Of a DNA stretch of 64,000 bases, positions 25,837-33,735 are shown piece after piece. Both the position numbers and the translations under genes were made by a program. Each line of letters starts with the position of its first letter. Position 1 is the first letter of the stretch. Under the pieces are notes generated by a model. That model did not search any database. It was not told where the DNA came from and saw only the letters and a program-made list of their open reading frames with translations. The DNA is taken from assembly GCF_003635165.1 (NCBI RefSeq), contig NZ_ML058599.1:62001-126000 (forward strand), given 5' to 3'. The DNA is from Burkholderia sp. Nafp2/4-1b (GTDB lineage Bacteria > Pseudomonadota > Gammaproteobacteria > Burkholderiales > Burkholderiaceae).

Positions 25837-26181
25837 ATGACCAAACTGATCAAGGACATCCTGCCGCTCGGCGCAGGCATCGGCGAATTCACGAAGCTCG
25901 ACTTCGGGATGGACGAAAGCGACTGGCGCGCGGCCGAAGGCAAGAGCGGCAACTACCTCATCGGCTGGTGGGAAGGCAAGGCCGGCTCCGTGGAGTTCCC
26001 GGAAACGGCGGCGGACGAGGCCGTGTGGCTCGTCGAGGGCCGGATCGCGCTGACCGACGTCGAAGGCAACCGCAAGGAATTCACGCCGGGGCAGGGCTAC
26101 CTGCTGCCGGCCGGTTTCGCGGGCCGCTGGGAGACGATCGAGGACGCGAAGAAGTTCTACGTGCTGCTCGAGAAGTCGTGA
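25837..26181 (+). CDS. cupin domain protein (DUF861/EutQ-like)
   Basis: About 114 residues forming one cupin barrel. The stretch IGWWEGKAGSVEFPETAADE, then VWLVEGRIALTDVEG and FTPGQGYLLPAGFAGRWET, follows the two cupin motifs of DUF861, though without a full set of metal-binding histidines. Such proteins are often encoded beside amine-oxidising flavoenzymes and may bind or process the intermediate. The ATG at 25837 is preferred over 25789, which has no site and would place a palindrome in the coding region. The FAD oxidase follows about 255 bases later on the same strand. Confidence 0.9.
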   Translation: MTKLIKDILPLGAGIGEFTKLDFGMDESDWRAAEGKSGNYLIGWWEGKAGSVEFPETAADEAVWLVEGRIALTDVEGNRKEFTPGQGYLLPAGFAGRWETIEDAKKFYVLLEKS

Positions 26182-26435
26182 TGTGAGGATGTAAGCGACC
26201 GCCGCCGTGGCGTGTTCGTCGTCAGGTTGACGCAGGGCCGGCGGCGGTGGCGGTTTCGATCGACCGCAAGCGACGTCGACGTCCGTTGCGTTTTCGCGGG
26301 CGGCACGCATCGCGGCTTGCGGTGCACGCGCCGATCGTCGCCATCGGCGAAACCGCGGCAAGCGGGCACATCGGGGAAATCGGCGAATTCGGCACGCCGT
26401 GCACGCATCACCTGCGCGGGTCGCGATCACGTTGA

Positions 26436-27932
26436 ATGGCTGGGATCATGGAAATGGAAGTCAACGAAGCAACGCAAGGTGCAACACAAGGCGCAACGCA
26501 ACCCGCACCGGCTAACGCGCACGCCGCGCGTCGCGCACCGGTCGCGCTGAGCGCCACCGAAGCGCTCGCGAACACGAAGCTGTTCCCGTACTGGCTCGAC
26601 AACCCGGCCGCGCCGGCCACCGAGCCGGAACTCGTCGGCGACGCGACGGCCGACCTGCTGATCGTCGGCGGCGGCTTCACCGGGCTGTGGGCGGCCGTAC
26701 AGGCGAAGGAACAGATGCCGCACCTGAACGTGGTGCTGATCGAGGCCGGCAAGGTCGCGCACGGCGCATCCGGCCGCGCGGGCGGAATCATCTCGACGTC
26801 GGTGATGCACGGGCTGCCGAACGCGGTGCGGGTGTTTCCGAACGACATCGCGCAGCTCGAGGAATTCGGCCATCGCAATCTCGACGGCTTCGAGGACACG
26901 CTGAAGCGCTACGACATCGACGCCGACATCGAGTGGAACGGCGAGATGACCGTCGCGGTGGACCCCGAGCACATCGCGCACCTGAAGGGCGACTACGACC
27001 TGCATCGCGAATACGGGCACGACGTCGTGCTGCTGGATCGCGAGGAAACACTCGAGCAACTGAATTCGCCGCTGTTCGCGGGCGCGCTGTGGTCGCGCAA
27101 CCGCAGCGGCATCGTGCATCCGGCGAAGCTCGCGTGGGGACTCAAGCGCGCGGCGCTGCAGCTCGGCGTGAAGCTGTACGAGCACACGCCGCTCACGACC
27201 GTGACCGACGAAGGCAGCACGGTGTTCGTGACGACGCCGAAGGGCAGCGTGCGTGCGCCGCGCGTCGTGTTCGGCAGCGGCACCGCGAAGGTCGGGATTC
27301 CCGACATCAACCGCCGCGTGATGCAGGTTCGCGATCACGTGCTCGCGACCGAACCGCTCACCGACGAGCAGCTCGCGCGCATCGGCTGGAAGAATCGCCA
27401 GGGCGTGTACGACACGCGCACGCAGCTCAACTATTTCCGGCTGACGAAGCACAACAACATCATCTTCGGCGGGCTGGTCAGCTATCACTTCGACGGCGAC
27501 CCCGACCCGCATCAGGACGGCGAGCGCGAAACCTACACGCGGCTCGCGGAAGCGTTCTACCGCACGTTCCCGCAACTGAGCGACGTGCGCTTCTCGCACG
27601 CATGGGGCGGCCCGATCGACTACTGCTCGCGCGGCTCGGTGTTCGCGAAGCGCTATCTCGGCGACAAGGCCGTATTCGTCGCGGGCTACACGGGCTTCGG
27701 CGTCGCGGCGAGCCGGTTCGGCGCGTTCATGGGGCTGAACATCCTGTTCGATCGCGACAGCCCGGAGCGCAAGCTCGACATCGCGAACCAGAGCCCGAGC
27801 TATATCCCGCCGGAGCCGATGCGCTGGGTTGCCGCGAAGATCACGTTCCATGCGTTCGACGGTGCCGATGACGAAGGCGGCTGGAAGCGCGCATGGATCA
27901 ACGGGATCAAGGCGATGGGCTTCCCGATGTAG
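26436..27932 (+). CDS. FAD-dependent amine/amino-acid oxidoreductase (DAO family, PuuB/PauB-like)
   Basis: 498 residues. The N-terminal FAD-binding fingerprint is DLLIVGGGFTGLWAAVQAKE at about residues 72-91, followed by VVLIEAGKVAHGASGRAGG. The C-terminal part has FRLTKHNNIIFGGLVSYHFD, HAWGGPIDYC and AGYTGFGVAASRFGA, the pattern of gamma-glutamylputrescine oxidase and PauB-type enzymes. It would oxidise an amine to an aldehyde with peroxide or quinone reduction in the cytoplasm. The first 30 residues are low-complexity with a repeated GATQ unit and look unconserved, so the true start could be slightly downstream. Neighbours (ureohydrolase, aldehyde dehydrogenase) support a polyamine or guanidinoamine route. 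Confidence 0.9.
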   Translation: MAGIMEMEVNEATQGATQGATQPAPANAHAARRAPVALSATEALANTKLFPYWLDNPAAPATEPELVGDATADLLIVGGGFTGLWAAVQAKEQMPHLNVVLIEAGKVAHGASGRAGGIISTSVMHGLPNAVRVFPNDIAQLEEFGHRNLDGFEDTLKRYDIDADIEWNGEMTVAVDPEHIAHLKGDYDLHREYGHDVVLLDREETLEQLNSPLFAGALWSRNRSGIVHPAKLAWGLKRAALQLGVKLYEHTPLTTVTDEGSTVFVTTPKGSVRAPRVVFGSGTAKVGIPDINRRVMQVRDHVLATEPLTDEQLARIGWKNRQGVYDTRTQLNYFRLTKHNNIIFGGLVSYHFDGDPDPHQDGERETYTRLAEAFYRTFPQLSDVRFSHAWGGPIDYCSRGSVFAKRYLGDKAVFVAGYTGFGVAASRFGAFMGLNILFDRDSPERKLDIANQSPSYIPPEPMRWVAAKITFHAFDGADDEGGWKRAWINGIKAMGFPM

Positions 27933-28030
27933 GTGACGGTCGTTGACGAACGACGGGTAGGGTGCGCGCCGTTGCCGATGATGGCGCGCATCCGGTCAGG
28001 TCCATCGGCGAACGCGCAACGGCTTCAAGC

Positions 28031-28951
28031 ATGTTTTCGAATACCACCGATCTCGATCTCCGGCTCATCCGGGTCTTCCTGGCTGTCGTCGATGCGCGCG
28101 GCATCACGGCCGCCGAGGCATCGCTCGGCGTGCGGCAGTCGACGATCAGCACGCAGCTTTCCGCGCTCGAAGCGCGCGTCGGTTTCAAGCTGTGCGACCG
28201 CGGTCGCGGCGGCTTTCGACTGACGTCGAAGGGCGAACGCTTCGCGGCCACCGCGCGCACGCTGGTCGCGGCGACGTCGGAGTTCGTCGCGCGCGTGCGC
28301 GACATCGACCGCAAGCTGGTCGGCACGCTGTCGATCGGGCTGATCGGGCAGGCACCGCTGGTCGAGAATGCGCGCGTCGCCGACGCGATCGGCGCGTTCC
28401 GCAAGCGCGACCAGGCCGTCACGTTCTCGATGAAGGTCGCGTCGCCGCAGGAACTCGAGGAAGGCCTCGTCAACAACCAGCTCGATTTCGCGATCGGGTA
28501 TTTCTGGCATCGCGTGCCGGGGCTCGACTACACGCCGTTGTTTACCGAGGAACAGGTGATCTACTGCGGTCGCGGTCATCCGCTGTTCCATGCGTCGCAG
28601 CCGGTGTCGGTGAGCGACCTGCAGGCGCACGACTGGGTGTGGCGTACGTATCCGGTGCCGGAGGAGCAGTGCCCGCTGCCGGAGCGGCGCGTGACCGCAA
28701 GTGCGGACAGCATCGAGGCCGCGACGATCCTGATCCTGTCGGGTGGCCATCTCGGTTATTTGCCCGCGCACTACGCGGAGCCGTTCGAGCAGCGCGGGCT
28801 CGTGAAGGCCATCGGCCGTGCGACGTTCAGCTTCGACGTGCCGCTGCATCTCGCGATGAAGCGCAACGCGAGCGGCAAGCCGATCGTCGATGCATTCCGC
28901 GAGGACTTGCTGCGCGCGTTCAACATCAGGGCGGTCGCGCTGGCTGCGTAG
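28031..28951 (+). CDS. LysR-family transcriptional regulator
   Basis: 306 residues. The helix-turn-helix domain covers about residues 6-65 (LRLIRVFLAVVDARGITAAE, then RQSTISTQLSALEARVGFKL). The effector domain begins GTLSIGLIGQAPLVENARVA and includes the typical FAIGYFWHRVPGLDY. The ATG at 28031 starts 98 bases behind the FAD oxidase on the same strand, so it may be the last gene of that unit or have its own promoter. It probably regulates the same amine or guanidino pathway, but no target site was identified. Confidence 0.93.
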   Translation: MFSNTTDLDLRLIRVFLAVVDARGITAAEASLGVRQSTISTQLSALEARVGFKLCDRGRGGFRLTSKGERFAATARTLVAATSEFVARVRDIDRKLVGTLSIGLIGQAPLVENARVADAIGAFRKRDQAVTFSMKVASPQELEEGLVNNQLDFAIGYFWHRVPGLDYTPLFTEEQVIYCGRGHPLFHASQPVSVSDLQAHDWVWRTYPVPEEQCPLPERRVTASADSIEAATILILSGGHLGYLPAHYAEPFEQRGLVKAIGRATFSFDVPLHLAMKRNASGKPIVDAFREDLLRAFNIRAVALAA

Positions 28952-28972
28952 CGCGCGCCGCCCGTGTGACGA

Positions 28973-29341
28973 TCACACGCTCGCGCTGTCGTCGCGATAT
29001 CCGTTCTTGCCGTCGAAGATTTCCTTCAATGCGGCACGCAGCACGACCGGATCGTGTTCGCCCGGCGCGAGATGGATCACGTAATGCGTGTTGCCGTCGA
29101 GCCGCGCGGCGGTACGTTCATCGAGTTCGACGTCTAGCGTGTCGCCCGCGAGACGCACCGTCAGATCCTTCACGTGCGCGGTGAGCTGATCGAGCACCAT
29201 CACTTCGATCGACGTTTCGTCCGGAAAGCGCAGCAGCGAGAAGCAATAGTTCTGCTCCGCGTCGTGGCAATAGATGTTCGCGCAGCTTTCATCGTCGTCG
29301 CCATCGAATGTGGCCGCGCCGACGGTGGCGTGTAGTTCCAT
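28973..29341 (-). CDS. hypothetical acidic protein, 122 residues
   Basis: Not recognised. The sequence is acidic and strand-rich (TFDGDDDESCANIYCHDAEQ, NYCFSLLRFPDETSIEVMVL, ERTAARLDGNTHYVIHLAPG), with three cysteines in the first third. It has no signal peptide or membrane segment. The start at 29341 has AGGAAAA a few bases upstream. It is convergent with the LysR gene, 21 bases apart. Upstream on the same strand lies only a decayed regulator fragment. Function unknown. Confidence 0.75.
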   Translation of the reverse strand: MELHATVGAATFDGDDDESCANIYCHDAEQNYCFSLLRFPDETSIEVMVLDQLTAHVKDLTVRLAGDTLDVELDERTAARLDGNTHYVIHLAPGEHDPVVLRAALKEIFDGKNGYRDDSASV

Positions 29342-29367
29342 GATGTTTTCCTGCGTATGAAGGTGGG

Positions 29368-29551
29368 TTATCGGGGCAGCGCGGTTTCTGCTTCCGCGTC
29401 GCGGTACGCATCGCGCGCCTTCAGCCACGACTCGAACTCACGCATGACCTGGACGACGACGGGGCCGCAACCGGCCGCCGTCCGCGGCCAGATCGTACTG
29501 GACGCGCACGGCGGCTTCAGCGTATTCGGAAGATTCGGCGGATTCAGCGCG
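29368..29551 (-). pseudogene. 3' remnant of an HxlR-type regulator, frameshifted
   Basis: On the reverse strand the first frame reads SSEYAEAAVRVQYDLAADGG and RLRP, the typical wing of HxlR-family winged-helix regulators (compare their R-V-E-Y-x-L-T-x-x-G-R pattern). After one extra C in a CCCC run near 29480 the sense continues in another frame as VVVQVMREFESWLKARDAYR and ends at a stop at 29368. The upstream DNA is already the end of the exchanger gene, so the N-terminal two-thirds is missing. The family call rests on a short pattern. Confidence 0.5.
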
Positions 29552-30554
29552 TCAGCGTCACGGCCAGATAACCGACATACCCGGCGCCGTTCGCCAGCAA
29601 CGCCCAGATCGCGAGCCCGCGCTTACGCGCATTGACGCGCAGCCAGGCCGCCGCCGCGAGCGTGATGATTACGCCGGTCAGCACTTCGGGGCGCGGCTCC
29701 CACGGCGTCAGCATGATGCCGATTGCCGGCAGCAGCGTGCCCTGGAACACCATCGCACCGGTGATGTTGCCGAACGCGAGCGTGTCCTTCTTGCGGCGAA
29801 TCCACAGGACGCTGTTGACCTTCTCCGGCAACTCCGTCGCGATCGGCACGATGATCAGCGACAGCAGCAGCGCGGAAATGCCGAGCAGGTGCGACACGCC
29901 TTCGACGCCGTGAATGAAGCCCTTCGCCCCGCCGACCAGCAGCGCGACGCCGATCCCGAGCTGCAGCGCGATGGTCGCGAGATTGGTCGGCAGCCCGATG
30001 CGCGACAGGAACATCGTATGCGGCGCTTCGGTGCCGTGCCCGGCATCGACGAGCTGCGTCGACGCACGGAACGTCATCACGACGTACAGCACGTAGACGC
30101 CGACCAGCATCGCGGCGAGCAGCGCGCGGACCGCCCACACGTGATGCGGGACGAACATCGCTACGGTGGCGAGCGCGAACGCGGCGAGGAAGTAGTTGAG
30201 GTCGCGTACGAAGCCGGTTCGTTCGGGCGCGATCGTGCCGGTCAGGCCGCGTGTGCGGATCACGGCGAGCGTCATCAGGAATGTGGTCAGCGTCGCGAGC
30301 ATCAGCGGCGCGCCGAGAATCGCGCCGACGCCGATTTCCTCGTTCACGGCCGCGTTCGACGTGCCGCCCGCGAGCGCGAGCAGCGGCACCATCGTTTCGG
30401 GCAGCGCGGTGCCGACGGCCGCGAACAGCGAACCCGTGACGCCTTCGGAAATCTTCAGGCGTTCGCCGAGGTGTTCGAGCGCATTCGTGAAGAGTTCGGC
30501 GGCAATCAGGATGACGATCAGCATGAACGCCAGTTCGACGAGCATCAACGTCAT
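29544..30554 (-). CDS. CaCA-superfamily cation exchanger, probably manganese- or calcium-exporting
   Basis: 336 residues of mostly hydrophobic helices in two inverted halves. Each half carries an alpha-repeat: GSLFAAVGTALPETMVPLLA near the N-terminus and SLIIVPIATELPEKVNSVLW in the second half, the acidic-residue motifs (ALPE and ELPE) of Na+/Ca2+ exchangers. It sits in the inner membrane and would move a divalent cation against H+ or Na+. The leader carries a yybP-ykoY-type manganese riboswitch, which points to Mn2+ efflux. A GGAGGTG site precedes the ATG at 30554. The family is secure; the ion is inferred from the leader. Confidence 0.9.
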   Translation of the reverse strand: MTLMLVELAFMLIVILIAAELFTNALEHLGERLKISEGVTGSLFAAVGTALPETMVPLLALAGGTSNAAVNEEIGVGAILGAPLMLATLTTFLMTLAVIRTRGLTGTIAPERTGFVRDLNYFLAAFALATVAMFVPHHVWAVRALLAAMLVGVYVLYVVMTFRASTQLVDAGHGTEAPHTMFLSRIGLPTNLATIALQLGIGVALLVGGAKGFIHGVEGVSHLLGISALLLSLIIVPIATELPEKVNSVLWIRRKKDTLAFGNITGAMVFQGTLLPAIGIMLTPWEPRPEVLTGVIITLAAAAWLRVNARKRGLAIWALLANGAGYVGYLAVTLTR

Positions 30555-30630
30555 GCGGCACCTCCGCAGGCTGGCATGCGAGCAGTAGCGAAACGCGAGA
30601 GGAAAGCTGGAGGGAACATGGGGACTCCGT

Positions 30631-30674
30631 GGTCGGACGTGGACGAGCCATGACGCATCTGCCGACGTCCGACC
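30631..30674 (-). promoter_or_regulatory. hairpin between riboswitch and exchanger start, possible expression platform
   Basis: GGTCGGACGT at 30631-30640 and ACGTCCGACC at 30665-30674 are exact inverted copies with a 24-base loop. The hairpin lies between the manganese aptamer and the exchanger ribosome-binding site in the same transcript. There is no T-run behind it, so it more likely acts on translation or Rho access than as an intrinsic terminator. Confidence 0.5.
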
Positions 30675-30684
30675 TGGAACGACG

Positions 30685-30807
30685 CGATGCGTCCATGGTC
30701 TCGCCAGACCGATTCGGCCGAACGCGCCACGGCCGCAGGCCGAGTGTGTTGACGCGTTCGCTTTCCGGGGCAGGAAAGCAGGCTACTCCCCAAAGACGAA
30801 GGGGAGT
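30685..30807 (-). ncRNA. yybP-ykoY-type manganese riboswitch
   Basis: In the leader RNA of the exchanger the two hallmark loops of this class are present in order: GGGGAGTAG (complement of 30783-30791), then GCGTCAACAC with CTCGG in the internal part, then GGCGAGACC (complement of 30698-30706). This class binds Mn2+ between two facing loops and turns on exporters such as MntP. Directly upstream, ACTCCCC and GGGGAGT form a seven-base hairpin (30785-30807) that uses the same GGGGAG box and would compete with the aptamer. The class call is firm; the exact ends are approximate. Confidence 0.85.
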
Positions 30808-31085
30808 CTAGCCGAGACGAATGCTTTCGGCAAGCATGCATGCGCGCGCCGCGGCGCGTACCGCCGGCGGCACCGCGGGCGCATTCGCGCGTCCGCGGCG
30901 GCTGCTTGCGAGCATGGTCCAACCACCGCAACCCGCATCGTGCCGCGCTGGCACACGGTGAGCCAGATGCATGCCTGCGTCGGGCGGATCGCCGCGCACA
31001 TTACATCCAACTATCCGCGTATTACCAAAAACTGTCATTGAGCGCCGCTAAGCTTTCGCCACCCTCACAACCGGGATTCCCCGTC

Positions 31086-32897
31086 ATGCGCACGACAATC
31101 CGCCTGTTTGCCCCGCTATTGCTGCTGCCCACGCTCGCCGCACCGGTGCTCGCCGCCACCGCGGCCCCCGTCAGCCCGAACTGCGGCGGCAGCACGACGC
31201 CGATCGCCGACATCCAGGGCCCGGGCGCGCCGTCGCCGCTCGCCGGGCAGAACGTGTCGATCGAAGCGGTCGTCACCGCCGATTTCGGCGGCACCGACGG
31301 CTTCGGCGGCTTCTTCGTCCAGCAGGCGGACGCCCAGCGCCGCAACCAGCCGGGCGTGTCCGAAGGGCTGTTCGTCTATGCGCCGAAAGCGCGCGCGAAG
31401 GCCGGCGATCTTGTGCACGTGACGGGCAAGGTCGAGGAAAAATACGGGCAGACGCAGCTCACGCTGGCGGGCGCGATCGCGGTGTGCGCGAACGGCCAGA
31501 CGGTCACGCCGGCCACGCTCACGCTGCCGGTCGACAATTTGAACACGTTCGCCGCGTATGAAGGGATGCTCGTGCGTCTGCCGCAGACGCTGAACGTCAC
31601 CGACAACTACGAACTCGGCCGCTACGGCAGCGTGATGTTGAGCAACGGCCGCCTGCGCACGCCGACGAGCGTGGTGCCTCCGGCGCAGGCGCACACGCAG
31701 ATCGATGCGAACGCACGCAATCAGCTGATCCTCGACGATGGCTCGAACAAGCAGAACCCGGCCACCGTGCCGTATCCCGCGCCGGAACTGTCGGCCACGA
31801 ACACGCTGCGCTCGGGTTACACGGTGCGCAACGTCGAAGGCGTGCTCGAGGTACGTTACGGCGCATGGCGCGTGCAGCCGCTGCCCGGCGCGGCCGCGCC
31901 GACGTTCGACACGCGTGCGAACCCGCGCACTGACGCACCGGCGCGCGATCCGAAGTCGAACCTGCGCGTCGCGTCGTTCAACGTGCTCAACTACTTCAAC
32001 GGCAACGGAATGGGCGGCGGTTTCGACGACCCGAACAACCGTGGCGCGAAGAACTACCAGGAATTCCAGCGTCAGGAAGCGAAGATCGTCAGCGCGCTGA
32101 AGGCGCTGAATGCCGACGTGATCGGGCTGATGGAAATCCAGAACAACGGCTATGGCGAACTGAGCGCGGTGCATCAGCTCGCGGCGAAGCTGGGTAGCCA
32201 CTGGCGCGTCGTCGATCCGGGTTCGTCGCGTCTCGGCGGCGATGCGATTACGGTCGCGATGATCTACGACAGCCGCGCGGTCGAGCCGGTCGGCCGCGCG
32301 TCGACGCTCGCGATCGACGACAAGAATCGCCAGCCGCTCGCGCAGTCGTTCCGGCGCATCGGCGGCAAGCAGGCGCTCACGATCGCGGTCAACCACCTGA
32401 AGTCGAAGAACTGCCCGGACGCGGCGAACGACGACCTCGACCAGGGCGACGGCCAGGGCTGCTGGAACCCCACGCGCACGCGTGCGGCCGCGAAGCTGGC
32501 CGACTGGCTCGCCGGCACGCCGACGGGTGTCGCGGGGCAGGGCACGCTGCTGATCGGCGACTTCAACAGCTACACGTATGAAGACCCGATCCGCCTGCTC
32601 GAATCGCGCGGCTACCGCAACCTGGTGTCGCGCTGGATCGGCGCCAACGCATACAGCTACGTGTACAACGGCGAAGCCGGCTACCTCGATCACGCGCTTG
32701 CGTCGCTGCCGCTCGCGTCGCACGTGAAGGCCGTGCACGAATGGCACATCAACGCGGACGAGCCGCTCGCGCTGCAATACACGCTCGCGTACAAGTCGGC
32801 CGAGCAGCAGAAGACGTACTACGCGCCGGATGCGTATCGCTCGTCGGATCACGACCCGGTGCTGATCGATATCGCGCTGCCGGGCGGCGGGCGCTGA
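31086..32897 (+). CDS. secreted endonuclease/exonuclease/phosphatase-family nuclease (ExeM/NucH-like)
   Basis: 603 residues. An N-terminal signal peptide (MRTTIRLFAPLLLLPTLAAP, with a likely cut after VLA) sends it to the periplasm or outside. Residues of about 30-280 form the OB-like domain seen before the catalytic part in ExeM-type extracellular nucleases (IADIQGPGAPSPLAGQNVSI, DGFGGFFVQQADAQ, GDLVHVTGKVEEKYGQTQLT). From about 290 the EEP fold follows: RVASFNVLNYFNG, VIGLMEIQNNGYGE, TIAVNHLKSKNC, LIGDFNSYTYEDP and SSDHDPVLID, which hold the metal and catalytic residues. It would degrade extracellular DNA, for phosphate or biofilm turnover. ATG at 31086 is the natural start before the signal peptide. 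Confidence 0.93.
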   Translation: MRTTIRLFAPLLLLPTLAAPVLAATAAPVSPNCGGSTTPIADIQGPGAPSPLAGQNVSIEAVVTADFGGTDGFGGFFVQQADAQRRNQPGVSEGLFVYAPKARAKAGDLVHVTGKVEEKYGQTQLTLAGAIAVCANGQTVTPATLTLPVDNLNTFAAYEGMLVRLPQTLNVTDNYELGRYGSVMLSNGRLRTPTSVVPPAQAHTQIDANARNQLILDDGSNKQNPATVPYPAPELSATNTLRSGYTVRNVEGVLEVRYGAWRVQPLPGAAAPTFDTRANPRTDAPARDPKSNLRVASFNVLNYFNGNGMGGGFDDPNNRGAKNYQEFQRQEAKIVSALKALNADVIGLMEIQNNGYGELSAVHQLAAKLGSHWRVVDPGSSRLGGDAITVAMIYDSRAVEPVGRASTLAIDDKNRQPLAQSFRRIGGKQALTIAVNHLKSKNCPDAANDDLDQGDGQGCWNPTRTRAAAKLADWLAGTPTGVAGQGTLLIGDFNSYTYEDPIRLLESRGYRNLVSRWIGANAYSYVYNGEAGYLDHALASLPLASHVKAVHEWHINADEPLALQYTLAYKSAEQQKTYYAPDAYRSSDHDPVLIDIALPGGGR

Positions 32898-32924
32898 GCG
32901 CGGAATCGCGCATCTGAAGTACGG

Positions 32925-32944
32925 CGTGCGGCACCTGCCGCACG
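32925..32944 (+). terminator. possible terminator hairpin after the nuclease gene
   Basis: CGTGCGGCA and TGCCGCACG are exact inverted copies around a two-base centre, starting 27 bases after the stop codon. There is no T-run, so termination is only suggested by position and stability. Confidence 0.5.
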
Positions 32945-33735
32945 TCGGCGCGGGAGTCGGCGCGGTGGTGCGTGAATTACGCGCTGCCGCTCGCCGGCCT
33001 CGCTCTCCCCCCAATGCATCACGTGCCCGATTCACGATAGCGGCAATGCGGTCCGCAATCTACGGCACGAATGATCGCTTCTTCATTGCGAATACCCGCG
33101 TATTACGCATCAAAGCGCGGTCCGTGCGGCTTGCGATTCCGTTCCGATAACGCGTAAATAATTCCGGCGAATATTCGATAAATCGCCGAATTCGGTATTT
33201 TATGGATGCTGCCGGACTTTATTCAACGATTCGCGCTAATCGATTGGGGATAATTAAAATGAAAGAAAGATCCTGTCGATTTGAAGGGCGCCCGCGTGCG
33301 CTGTCACCAGCTGCTCAGCGCTGCGGGACACGCGCGAAACCAATGATATTCGTGGAAAAAACCATTCCCGCCGCACGCCCAATTCGAACAATCGTTTTTC
33401 TTTCAAATTCCAGACACTAATCGTCGTTCGCATCATAAGAGATTTTTTAATATCCGAATGATCTTTGACAACGCGGCGCAGCACCGCCTATTTTTGTCAT
33501 GTCGTAAATTTTCGTCATACAAAAGTCGTTGAAGCTGCAAGGGGGCGGCGTTCTCGCATCATTCTCCGCCCGCAGTTTGCTGTGTCTGTATCACGTTCAG
33601 TCTCTCGAAGTAGTCCAATCCCCGATCGCCGTCTGCCGACCATGCAACGCGAGTGGCGGGTATGCCTGCGCGTTTTTCGCCGGCGATGACGGCCTGTGTG
33701 TGAAGCGATATCCGATCCAACACAAGGACAGAGGC
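32945..33735. other. gap of about 790 bases, AT-rich in the middle, no supported gene
   Basis: From about 33030 to 33540 the DNA is clearly richer in A and T than anything around it, with runs such as TAATTAAAATGAAAG and GATTTTTTAATATCC. Short ORFs exist on both strands, but none has a recognisable product or a good codon pattern. CGGCGA and TCGCCG form a small inverted repeat near 33165-33190. This may be a promoter-rich leader for the peptidase gene or a scar of inserted DNA. Confidence 0.6.

Noticed and set aside
33465..33689. Small ORF before the S10 peptidase
   Set aside because: It overlaps the AT-rich leader, has no site, and ends in an arginine-rich stretch.
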